Source: Intrasporangium_A sp039812505 (lineage in GTDB: Bacteria; Actinomycetota; Actinomycetes; Actinomycetales; Dermatophilaceae). From it: DNA of 23,425 nt. Under the pieces are notes generated by a model that saw only the letters and a program-made list of their open reading frames with translations, had not been told where the DNA came from and searched no databases. The position numbers were made by a program, and so were the translations under genes. Of this stretch, positions 16,901 to 22,809 are shown piece after piece (within the stretch, counting starts at the first letter, position 1; each line of letters opens with the position of its first letter). The stretch covers positions 1 through 23,425 of the forward strand of contig NZ_JBDIAQ010000052.1 of assembly GCF_039812505.1 (NCBI RefSeq), read 5' to 3'.

Positions 16901-17108
16901 TTTCACCCTGACGCCGTACACCGCCCAGCAGCTCGACCGGGCCCGGCACCCGCACGAGCTCACCCGGACGGACACGACCCACCTGTACCTCGACGCGGCG
17001 CAGTGCGGGCTCGGCTCACGCTCGTGCGGCCCGGACGTGTGGCCCGACTTCCTGCTCCGGCCGCAGGCCCGGACCCTGTCGATCCGGTTCCGGGCGGCGC
17101 AGGCGTAG
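13956..17108 (+). CDS. lacZ: Beta-galactosidase, GH2 family, LacZ type
   Basis: This 1050-residue enzyme hydrolyses terminal beta-galactosides. The order is a jelly-roll sugar-binding domain (about 28-210), an immunoglobulin-like domain (about 215-305), the TIM barrel (about 306-600) and a C-terminal beta-sandwich region (about 740-1048). Key motifs match LacZ: HGVNRHESHPDHG at 320-332, acid/base Glu432 in Trp-Ser-Leu-Ala-Asn-Glu-Ser-Gly, nucleophile Glu511 in Leu-Cys-Glu-Tyr-Ala-His-Ala-Met-Gly-Asn, Gly-Gly-Phe-Ile-Trp-Glu-Trp near 538-544, and Arg-Ala-Pro-Thr-Asp-Asn-Asp in the C-terminal domain. There is no signal peptide, so it acts in the cytosol on sugar brought in by the importer upstream. 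AAGGGGAGG at 13934-13942 is 13 bases from the ATG, rather far. Length is close to the E. coli enzyme. Confidence 0.94.
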   Translation: MTYVEEIGPGRGARRAARSWLHTDAPTLSLAGQWRFRLLAGVPGQPGAGGVLPPGESPEDMAAEGFDDAGWDGIRVPAHWVLEGDGRYGRPIYTNVQFPFPLDPPHVPDDNPTGDYRRGFELPDSWSAAAAVVLRFDGVESRYRVWVNGVEIGVGTGSRLPQEFDVTAAVRPGANTIAVRVHQWSADSYVEDQDQWWLPGIFREVTLQARPVGGIEDVWVRAGFAADGTGCLVPEVTAAPDAYPVTLRVPELGIETRWDGPQDVQPVAAGQVEPWSAEVPRLYEVTVASAAESVSLRVGFRTVRIEAGRFLVNDRKVVFHGVNRHESHPDHGRVFDAEVARADLMLMKRFNVNAIRTSHYPPHPQFLDLADELGFWVILECDVETHGFEREGWAGNPSDDPAWRSVFLDRIERTVERDKNHPSIVMWSLANESGTGQNLAAMAAWVQARDPERPVHYEGDHAGAYTDVYSRMYAPVPEVAAIGSDGSRSLLLGCTAPESARQRTKPFLLCEYAHAMGNGPGALDQYEDLVWRHARLHGGFIWEWRDHGLRAHDAAGTEFFAYGGDFGEGVHDGNFVMDGLALTDSAPTPGLFEYKQVAAPVRLAVLPGAERAAAVGAQPEGSGLRVVVTNRRHTADTGDLEFRWRVELDGEPVQRGVLDALPVPAGATVSVPLPSIDVAHHTATASGELWLTVEAVLGHDVPWAPAGHPVVFTQHDLTPPAPHDDKRFRISRRPGAEPAQVGAAWTDARPARHGRRPVVDHVVLGPAEFEHGHLTRLVGLPTTGPRLELWRAPTDNDRLDSQGSYERVDPWVDNGAGLPAPPHADVWRAAGLDRLGARVEQIAHDEGRLLVRRRWSAANERAGVVTAEEWRLLDDGLWLHVDMLPSTGWDMVWPRVGVRFDLPGNVDGATWFGTGPLESYPDSRSAARVGRFTASLDELNVGYSRPQETGHRSDLRWLAVAVDGEPWLHLDAAADSQGRRPGFTLTPYTAQQLDRARHPHELTRTDTTHLYLDAAQCGLGSRSCGPDVWPDFLLRPQARTLSIRFRAAQA

Positions 17109-17134
17109 CCGGCCGGGCCGCCGCACCGGGTCAT

Positions 17135-17153
17135 GCGACCGCGCGCGGGTCGC
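17135..17153. terminator. Candidate bidirectional hairpin between convergent lacZ and arsM
   Basis: GCGACC (17135-17140) and GGTCGC (17148-17153) form a perfect six-base stem with a seven-base GC loop, midway in the 74-base gap between two convergent genes. There is no U-tract on either strand. The position favours a shared terminator; the sequence evidence alone is modest. Confidence 0.4.
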
Positions 17154-17182
17154 CGCACCCGACGTGAGGGGACCGGACCGGC

Positions 17183-17944
17183 TCAGCCGCGGACCGCGCG
17201 GATGATCGCGGACCGGGCGTGCTCGTGTACCCGGTGCGTCGGCTGCACCTGCACGTCGGTCCACCCGGCGCGGACGAGCGCGTCACGGTAGTCCTGCTCG
17301 GTCAGGGCCCCGGCGATGCAGCCGGTGTAGGCCGCCAGGTCCGCACGCGTCGCCTCGTCCATGTCGACGTCCGCGACCACATCGGAGACGGCGAACCGGC
17401 CGCCCACCCGGGTCACCCGGGCGGCCTCGGTCAGCACGAGGTCCTTGTCCGCCGCGAGGTTGATCACGCAGTTGGAGATGACCACGTCGACCGAGCCGTC
17501 GGGCAGCGGGATGTCCTCGAGGTAGCCCTGTCGGAACTCGACGTTGGTCACGCCGGCCTCGGCGGCGTGTCGGCGAGCCAGCTCGAGCATCTCGGCGGTC
17601 ATGTCGAGCCCGATCACCCGGCCGGAGGGTCCGACCCGCCGGGCCGAGATCAGGACGTCGCCACCGGCACCGGACCCGAGGTCGAGCACCGTCTCGCCCT
17701 CCCGAAGGTCGGCCACCGCCGTCGGGACACCACACCCGAGCGAGCCGTCGAGGGCGGCACCTGCCGCCGCGGCTTCCTCCCCGGGGTAGAGGCTCGCGCC
17801 GAAGACGTCGGCCTCGTCCGGTGGCCGGGTCTCCGGAGCACAGCAGCCCGGGCCGCACGAGCCGGCTCCGCTCAAGGCGATCTGGCGAGCGGACTCGGCG
17901 TACCGGCGCCGGACCGTCTCACGGATGTCGGTGGGTCCGGTCAT
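17183..17944 (-). CDS. arsM: Arsenite S-adenosylmethionine methyltransferase
   Basis: This 253-residue cytoplasmic enzyme methylates As(III) with SAM, a detoxification route that yields methylated and volatile arsenicals. The SAM-binding motif is Val-Leu-Asp88-Leu-Gly-Ser-Gly-Ala-Gly-Gly-Asp, with acidic Asp114 at the end of the next strand. Arsenic-binding cysteines of the family are present: Cys71 in Ser-Leu-Gly-Cys-Gly, Cys159 in Ser-Asn-Cys-Val-Ile-Asn-Leu, and Cys209 in Tyr-Thr-Gly-Cys. An extra N-terminal cluster, Cys30 and Cys34-Cys35, may help capture As(III). ATG 17944 has AGGAG (complement of 17953-17957) with eight-base spacing, which decides the start over GTG 17953. It diverges from an ArsR gene, supporting arsenic-responsive control. 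No arsenite efflux gene lies nearby. Confidence 0.93.
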   Translation of the reverse strand: MTGPTDIRETVRRRYAESARQIALSGAGSCGPGCCAPETRPPDEADVFGASLYPGEEAAAAGAALDGSLGCGVPTAVADLREGETVLDLGSGAGGDVLISARRVGPSGRVIGLDMTAEMLELARRHAAEAGVTNVEFRQGYLEDIPLPDGSVDVVISNCVINLAADKDLVLTEAARVTRVGGRFAVSDVVADVDMDEATRADLAAYTGCIAGALTEQDYRDALVRAGWTDVQVQPTHRVHEHARSAIIRAVRG

Positions 17945-18039
17945 GGGGACCACTCCTGTCCTTGGTTCGATGACTGTCGATACAGGACAGGTTGCATCGT
18001 GGATTCGACACTTGTCAATATGGAGTCGTGGTCACGTCA
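17945..18039. promoter_or_regulatory. Operator-like region between divergent arsM and arsR
   Basis: This short gap contains several inverted repeats: CCTGTCC at 17955-17961 with GGACAGG at 17985-17991, CTGT-CGAT-ACAG at about 17974-17985 between them, and GACA-CT-TGTC at 18007-18016. The first overlaps the arsM ribosome site. ArsR/SmtB repressors bind such imperfect dyads, so one or more are likely operators. No confident promoter boxes could be fixed. Confidence 0.5.
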
Positions 18040-18369
18040 ATGCCGGTAGGGCAGGTCCGCGCGAGGTGTGCTCCGTGTGCCGCTGCGCCCGGGCTGTCGG
18101 CCGCCGATGCCGAACGCGTGGCCGGGATCCTCAAGGCACTGGCCGACCCGGTCCGGCTGCGGCTGTTCTCCAGCATCGCGGCATGCGCCGACGAGATCTG
18201 CGTCTGCGAGATCCCGGACGTGGGCGTATCGCAGCCGACGGTGTCGCACCACCTGCGCAAGCTGCGCGAGGCCGGGCTGATCGACTCGCAGCGGCGCGGC
18301 ACCTGGGTCTACTGCCGGGCCACCGATCTGGGCAGCAGCCTGCTTCGCTCGGTCGACGCGCTGACCTGA
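18040..18369 (+). CDS. arsR: ArsR/SmtB-family metalloregulator (probable As(III) sensor)
   Basis: This small winged-helix repressor (109 residues from ATG 18040) probably represses arsM and itself until As(III) binds. Core motifs: Leu-Lys-Ala-Leu-Ala-Asp-Pro-Val-Arg-Leu-Arg-Leu, then Glu-Ile-Cys54-Val-Cys56-Glu in the metal-binding helix, and the recognition helix Ser-Gln-Pro-Thr-Val-Ser-His-His-Leu-Arg-Lys-Leu. Two further cysteines, Cys10 and Cys13 (Cys-Ala-Pro-Cys), precede the fold, and Cys49 lies before the CVC. The start is uncertain: GTG 18028 has GGAG only two bases away and would add four residues; TTG 18016-region and TTG 17992 extensions lack support. The neighbour arsM favours arsenic as inducer, but an N-terminal pair plus CVC also resembles the Cd/Pb site of CadC. 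Confidence 0.86.
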   Translation: MPVGQVRARCAPCAAAPGLSAADAERVAGILKALADPVRLRLFSSIAACADEICVCEIPDVGVSQPTVSHHLRKLREAGLIDSQRRGTWVYCRATDLGSSLLRSVDALT

Positions 18370-18386
18370 CCGGGCGGACGCACGCC

Positions 18387-18427
18387 GGCCCGGCGGCATA
18401 CCCCTTCATTGGGTATGCCGCTGGGCC
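18387..18427 (+). terminator. Strong 17-bp hairpin downstream of arsR
   Basis: The left arm GGCCCGGCGGCATACCC (18387-18403) pairs along its whole length with 18411-18427 around a seven-base loop, with a single G-T wobble at 18392/18422. It begins 18 bases after the arsR stop. The arm is too long for chance. No clear U-tract follows, as is common for actinobacterial terminators. It probably ends the arsR transcript and insulates the next gene; its ATACCC/GGGTAT core could alternatively be an operator. Confidence 0.75.
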
Positions 18428-18507
18428 TGGCTCCAGCGCAGCGGAACCCGCCGCGTCGAGGAGCGTCAGCCTGCATCCGACCGCAACCGCTACGGTGGGA
18501 CGGCACG

Positions 18508-19953
18508 ATGGACGCGCAGGGCGAGGTGGGAGCTGGGATGATCGAGGCGGCTGCCGTGAATGGGCGGGTGGGCAGCGTCGGGGCCGGCGCGCTCGAGACC
18601 GGTCGCGGCCTGCCGCCGCGGTTGGCCGAGGTCCCCGGCTTCGTCGCGTTCATGGGGACGGGGTGGGGCCAGCCGGATCGGGCCGCCAGCCTCGCTCCCG
18701 GTGCCGCAGCTGCGGCTGCGACACACCGGGCTCGGCTGTCGGCGGCCCTGCCCGACGAGACGGTCGTCGTGCGCGCCGGCACCGCCCCGATGCGCAGCAA
18801 CGACAGCGCATACGACTTCAGGGCCGACAGCGACTTCGTCTGGTTGGCCGGGGCCAGCATCGAGGATGCGGTCCTCGCGATGACCCCGGCCGCCGGAGGC
18901 CACGATGCCGTGCTCTACATTCCGCCGCCGGCCCTACCCGGGGTGCCCGAGTTCTTCGCCGACGCGGCGCACGGGGAGCTGTGGGTCGGCCCGGTCCCGG
19001 GGATGGCCGAGTGGTCGGCCGCACTCGACCTGCCGGTGCGGCCGCTGGCGCAGCTACCCGAGGAGGTCGGTTCCGCCGCACCGGACGACGAGGCCGTGCT
19101 GCGCCGGGTGCTCGCCGAGCTGCGGATGGTCAAGGACGCCTGGGAGATCGAGCAGCTGCGCCAGGCGGTCGACGACACGGTGAGCGGCTTCGCGGCAGTC
19201 CTCGCGGAGGTGCCACGGGCGATGACGGGGCCCGGGGAGCGTTGGCTCCAGGGCACTTTCGACCGGCACGCCCGTACGGTCGGCAACGGTCCGGGCTACG
19301 CGAGCATCGTCGGCGGCGGCCACCACGCACCGACCCTGCACTGGGTGCGCTGCGACGGTCCGGTCACCGACGGCGAGCTGCTGCTGCTCGACATGGGCGT
19401 AGAGACCCACACGCTCTACACGGCCGACGTGACGCGAACCTTCCCGGTCTCCGGCCGCTTCAGCGAGGCCCAGCGTCAGGTCCACGACCTCGTCGAGCGC
19501 TCGCACCGGGCCGGACTCGCGGCCGTCGGACCCGGCCGGGAGTTCACCGACTTCCATCACGCCTCGATGGAGGTCATCGCCACCGGCCTGCACGACTGGG
19601 GACTCCTTCCGGTGTCCGTCGACGAGGCGCTCGCCCCAACCGGCCAGCACCACCGGCGCTGGCTGGTCTGCGGCATCGGACACCACCTGGGGCTCGACGT
19701 CCACGACTGCGCGCAGTCCCGGCCGGAGGCCTACGATGGCGCCCGGATGCGACCGGGCATGGTCCTGACCGTCGAACCCGGCCTCTACTTCCATGCCCAC
19801 GACGAGCTGGTGCCGCCGGAGCTGCGCGGCCTCGGCGTGCGGATCGAGGACGACCTGCTCGTGACGCCGACCGGTGCCGAGGTGCTCTCGAGCGCCCTCC
19901 CACTGGACGCGCCCGGCCTCGAGGCCTGGATGGCTCAGACCGTCCCGGGCTAA
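18508..19953 (+). CDS. Aminopeptidase P-like metallopeptidase (M24B, pita-bread fold)
   Basis: This roughly 481-residue cytoplasmic enzyme is predicted to release N-terminal residues before proline using two metal ions. An AMP_N-type domain (about 30-200) with Phe-Arg-Ala-Asp-Ser-Asp-Phe-Val-Trp-Leu precedes the catalytic domain. All five metal ligands are visible: Asp295, Asp307, His392 in Gly-Ile-Gly-His-His-Leu-Gly, Glu423 in Val-Glu-Pro-Gly, and Glu447 in Arg-Ile-Glu-Asp-Asp. The start is uncertain. ATG 18508 follows TACGGT (18491-18496, a possible -10 box) and GGTGGGA (18494-18500); ATG 18538 has GGGAG at 18528-18532 and may be the true start. It is followed after 38 bases by the ligase gene, so it may be first in that operon, though no biochemical link with biotin or acyl-CoA is known to me. 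Confidence 0.85.
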   Translation: MDAQGEVGAGMIEAAAVNGRVGSVGAGALETGRGLPPRLAEVPGFVAFMGTGWGQPDRAASLAPGAAAAAATHRARLSAALPDETVVVRAGTAPMRSNDSAYDFRADSDFVWLAGASIEDAVLAMTPAAGGHDAVLYIPPPALPGVPEFFADAAHGELWVGPVPGMAEWSAALDLPVRPLAQLPEEVGSAAPDDEAVLRRVLAELRMVKDAWEIEQLRQAVDDTVSGFAAVLAEVPRAMTGPGERWLQGTFDRHARTVGNGPGYASIVGGGHHAPTLHWVRCDGPVTDGELLLLDMGVETHTLYTADVTRTFPVSGRFSEAQRQVHDLVERSHRAGLAAVGPGREFTDFHHASMEVIATGLHDWGLLPVSVDEALAPTGQHHRRWLVCGIGHHLGLDVHDCAQSRPEAYDGARMRPGMVLTVEPGLYFHAHDELVPPELRGLGVRIEDDLLVTPTGAEVLSSALPLDAPGLEAWMAQTVPG

Positions 19954-19991
19954 CTACTCTGGACGCGAGGCGAGCGCGTGAGGAGGAAGCC

Positions 19992-20981
19992 GTGGAGGTG
20001 GTGCGCCCGGACGAGCACGACGATCCGGTCGCTGCGGTGCTGGCCGCGCACCGGATCGGTGCGGTGCTCGCGTTGGCGACCTCGGGGACGTCGGGGACGG
20101 CTCGGCGGGTGCTGCGCTCGACGAGCTCGTGGTGGGCCGGCTTTGCCGCCTACTCGCGGCTGTCGCGGGTCGCTGCCGGGGCACGGGTGTGGCTGCCGGG
20201 GCCGGACACGTCGACGATGGTGCTCTTCGGGGCGGTCCATGCCGCGGTGGTGGGGGCGGCTCGGGTGCTCGAGCCGGGCGTGGCGACACATGCCTGCCTG
20301 ACACCTGCGCAGCTCGAGCGGCGGGGCGGCGACCTGCCGGCCGGGACGATGGTCGTCGTGGCCGGCGCACACCTGCCGGGTCGGGCGCTCGCGGCTGCGG
20401 TCGATCGCGGCCTGGGTGTCGCGCACTACTACGGTGCGGCCGAGCTGAGCTTCGTCGCTGCGGGCGAGGGGGCGGGTGGCCTGCGCCCGTTCCCGGGTGT
20501 CGAGATCGACCTGCGAGACACCCCGGCTCCGGGCACGATCTGGGTGCGCTCGTCGTGGGTGTGTGACGGCTACGAGGGGCCGCCGGGGGCGCTGCTGCGG
20601 GACGGGGACTGGGCCAGCGTTGGCGATGTGGGGCGGCTGCGTGACGGCGTGCTCGAGGTGCTCGGCCGGCCGGACGCGGTGACCACGGCCGGGGCGACGG
20701 TGCTGGTGGCCGACGTCGAGGCCGCGCTGGCTCCGGTCGCGCACGGCCCGTTCGCGGTCCACGGCCTCCCGCACGAGAGCCTGGGGGAGGTGCTCGCCGT
20801 GACCGTGGTCGATCCCGCGGATCGGGCGCGGCTGCAGGATGCCGCACGGCGACTGCCCGCGACGCATCGCCCGCGGCGGTGGCGGATCGTCGGGGCGTTG
20901 CCGGTGACGGCGGCCGGCAAGCTGGACCGGGGCGCCCTGTCGGGCGAGGCGGCCCTCGAGCGGGTGGGGGGCCGGTCGTGA
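19992..20981 (+). CDS. Short AMP-binding (ANL superfamily) acyl-CoA ligase-like protein
   Basis: This 329-residue protein has the catalytic half of an adenylate-forming ligase, which would activate a carboxylate with ATP, usually to a CoA thioester. Visible core motifs: TSGTSGTARRV at 30-40 (the Ser/Thr/Gly-rich phosphate loop, with Ala-Arg where Pro-Lys is usual), YYGAAE at 146-151, Val-Gly-Asp-Val-Gly with Arg-Asp-Gly at 210-219, Gly-Arg-Pro-Asp at 225-228, and Thr-Ala-Ala-Gly-Lys310-Leu-Asp-Arg with the likely catalytic lysine. Family members usually have about 500 residues; here the N-terminal 150 or so is absent. GTG 19992 is well fixed by AGGAGGA at 19981-19987, and upstream DNA is occupied by the peptidase gene. 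It overlaps the thiolase gene by GTGA. By gene context it resembles YhfT of the B. subtilis biotin-regulated operon. Confidence 0.82.
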   Translation: MEVVRPDEHDDPVAAVLAAHRIGAVLALATSGTSGTARRVLRSTSSWWAGFAAYSRLSRVAAGARVWLPGPDTSTMVLFGAVHAAVVGAARVLEPGVATHACLTPAQLERRGGDLPAGTMVVVAGAHLPGRALAAAVDRGLGVAHYYGAAELSFVAAGEGAGGLRPFPGVEIDLRDTPAPGTIWVRSSWVCDGYEGPPGALLRDGDWASVGDVGRLRDGVLEVLGRPDAVTTAGATVLVADVEAALAPVAHGPFAVHGLPHESLGEVLAVTVVDPADRARLQDAARRLPATHRPRRWRIVGALPVTAAGKLDRGALSGEAALERVGGRS

Positions 20982-22120
20982 GCGCCGTGATCGTCGCCGC
21001 CCGGCGCACCCCGATCGGCACGGCCGGGCACGGGCTGGCGGCGGTCCCGGCGGCCGACCTGGCTGCCGCGGTGCTCGGCGCCGTGGCCGGCGACGTGGGC
21101 CGGGTGCCGGATGAGGTGCTGCTGGGCAACTGCATGGGACCGGGCGGCAACGTGACCCGGGTCGCCGCGCTGAGCGCCGGCCTGCCGGATGCGGTCCCGG
21201 CGCTCACGGTGGACCGGCAGTGCGCGAGCGGTCTCGCGGCGATCGAGCTGGGTGCGCGGCTGGTGCAGGCCGGTGCGGGCATGGTCATCGCGGGTGGTCT
21301 GGAGAGCGCGTCGAGCGCGCCGTGGCGGATGTGGCCGCCGCGCGACGGTGCCGGGCCGGTGCGTTACGAGCGCGCCCCGTTCGCGCCCGAGCCGCGGGAT
21401 GTCGACATGGGGCGGGCGGCCGACCTACTTGCGCTCGAGCGTGGCGTCTCGCGCGTCAGACAGGACGAGTATGCCGCTCAGTCCCATGAGCGGGCTGTGG
21501 CGGCCCGCGAGCGTGGCGAGTTCGACGAGGAACTCGTCCCGGTCGGGGGCCTTGGCCGTGACGAACGGCCGCGGGCCGGTCTGGGGGTGGCGCAGCTCTC
21601 GCGGTTCCGGCCGGTCTTCCGCGATGGCGGGACGGTGACGGTGGGCAACTCGTGCGGCATCAACGACGGTGCCGCGGCGGTGGCCATGGTCCCCGAGGAG
21701 TGCCTCGCGACGAGGGGTCGTGGCGCGACCGGTGGCAGCGTGGTCGCGGGCCTGCGGGTGCTCGGCGCGGCGAGCGTCGGGGTCTGCCCGGAGCGGCCCG
21801 GTATCGGGATCGTGCCCGCGGTCCGGGCGGCCCTGACCCAGGCCGGGCTGGGGCTGGACGAAGTCGACGTCATCGAGTTCAACGAGGCGTTCGCCGGTCA
21901 GGTCCTGGCCTGTTACGACGAGCTGGGGATCGACCCGGCCCGGGTGTGCCGCGATGGTGGCGCGTTGGCCCTGGGACATCCGTGGGGCGCGAGCGGCGCG
22001 GTGCTCGTGGTGCGGTTGTTCACCCAGCTCGTGCGGCGTGGCCGCGGCCGGGTCGGGCTCGCGGCCATCGCTGCGGGTGGGGGGCAGGGCACTGCGCTGG
22101 TGGTGGACACGTGCCGGTGA
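20978..22120 (+). CDS. Thiolase-family protein lacking the second catalytic cysteine
   Basis: This 380-residue protein has the acetyl-CoA acyltransferase fold, which normally cleaves 3-ketoacyl-CoA or runs the reverse condensation. Nucleophile Cys82 is intact in Asp-Arg-Gln-Cys-Ala-Ser-Gly-Leu, as are Asn302-Glu-Ala-Phe-Ala and His334 in Ala-Leu-Gly-His-Pro-Trp-Gly-Ala-Ser-Gly. The CxG motif near the C-terminus is Ala-Ile-Ala365-Ala-Gly-Gly-Gly-Gln-Gly, so the Cys that acts as proton donor/acceptor in classical thiolases is replaced by Ala. Gly-Asn-Ser-Cys-Gly-Ile-Asn-Asp-Gly (223-231) carries an extra Cys226 where Ala is common. Start GTG 20978 lies in the ligase stop (GTGA), and its own stop overlaps bioM. 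Context suggests a YhfS-like partner of the ligase; ordinary beta-oxidation is less likely. Confidence 0.85.
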   Translation: MSAVIVAARRTPIGTAGHGLAAVPAADLAAAVLGAVAGDVGRVPDEVLLGNCMGPGGNVTRVAALSAGLPDAVPALTVDRQCASGLAAIELGARLVQAGAGMVIAGGLESASSAPWRMWPPRDGAGPVRYERAPFAPEPRDVDMGRAADLLALERGVSRVRQDEYAAQSHERAVAARERGEFDEELVPVGGLGRDERPRAGLGVAQLSRFRPVFRDGGTVTVGNSCGINDGAAAVAMVPEECLATRGRGATGGSVVAGLRVLGAASVGVCPERPGIGIVPAVRAALTQAGLGLDEVDVIEFNEAFAGQVLACYDELGIDPARVCRDGGALALGHPWGASGAVLVVRLFTQLVRRGRGRVGLAAIAAGGGQGTALVVDTCR

Positions 22121-22809
22121 TCGAGTTCGCGGGGGTCAGCCACGCGTACCAGGACGCGACCGGGCAGGCCAGGACCGTGCTGCGCGAGGTGAGCGTCCGG
22201 TTGACCGAGCACCGGGTCGGGGTGATCGGCGCGAACGGCTCCGGCAAGTCGACGTTCGTGCGGATGCTCAACGCGCTGGTCGTGCCGAGCTTCGGCAGCG
22301 TGCGGGTCGACGGGCTCGACACGGCCCGCGAGGCCCGCGCGATCCGGCGCCGGGTCGGGTTCTGCTTCACCGATCCGGACGCGCAGATCGTCATGCCGAC
22401 GGTGCAGGAGGACCTCGCGTTCAGCCTGCGCCGCCGGCACCTGCCCAAGGAGGAGGTCGCCCGCCGCGTCGAGGCCGCCCTCGACACGTACGGCCTGGCC
22501 GCGCACCGCACGCAGCCGGCGCACCTGCTCTCCGGGGGCCAGAAGCAGCTGCTCGCGCTGGCGGCGGTGCTGGTCACGGATCCGGCGCTGGTGGTCATGG
22601 ACGAGCCGACCACGCTGCTCGACCTGGCCAACGCGGTGCGGGTCCGGGAGCGGGTGCGCGCCCTGGCGCCGCAGGTGGTGCTGGTCACCCATCACCTTGA
22701 CCTGCTCGAGGAGTTCGACCGGGTGCTCGTCTTCCACGAGGGGCGGCTGGTGTTCGACGGGGGGCCGGCTGCCGCGGTCGCGCACTACCGGGGGCTGGTG
22801 CTGACATGA
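22117..22809 (+). CDS. bioM: Biotin ECF transporter ATPase BioM
   Basis: This 230-residue energising ATPase of an energy-coupling-factor importer works with BioN and the substrate-binding membrane protein BioY. Motifs: Walker A Gly-Ala-Asn-Gly-Ser-Gly-Lys44-Ser-Thr, Q-loop in FTDPDAQIVMPTV (84-96), signature LSGGQKQ (138-144), Walker B Val-Val-Met-Asp162-Glu163, Thr-Thr-Leu-Leu-Asp-Leu-Ala-Asn, and switch His192. The FTDPDAQIVMPT and TTLLDLxN forms are characteristic of BioM rather than general CbiO proteins. GTG 22117 makes a GTGA overlap with the thiolase and gives the usual Met-Ile-Glu-Phe start; GTG 22111 would add two residues. The stop overlaps bioN by ATGA. Confidence 0.9.
   Translation: MIEFAGVSHAYQDATGQARTVLREVSVRLTEHRVGVIGANGSGKSTFVRMLNALVVPSFGSVRVDGLDTAREARAIRRRVGFCFTDPDAQIVMPTVQEDLAFSLRRRHLPKEEVARRVEAALDTYGLAAHRTQPAHLLSGGQKQLLALAAVLVTDPALVVMDEPTTLLDLANAVRVRERVRALAPQVVLVTHHLDLLEEFDRVLVFHEGRLVFDGGPAAAVAHYRGLVLT

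Noticed and set aside
17925..19991. Open frame upstream of the short ligase that might restore a full-length enzyme
   Set aside because: It lies over arsR and the peptidase gene, has shadow-like composition and no ligase motifs; AGGAGGA fixes GTG 19992 as the start.
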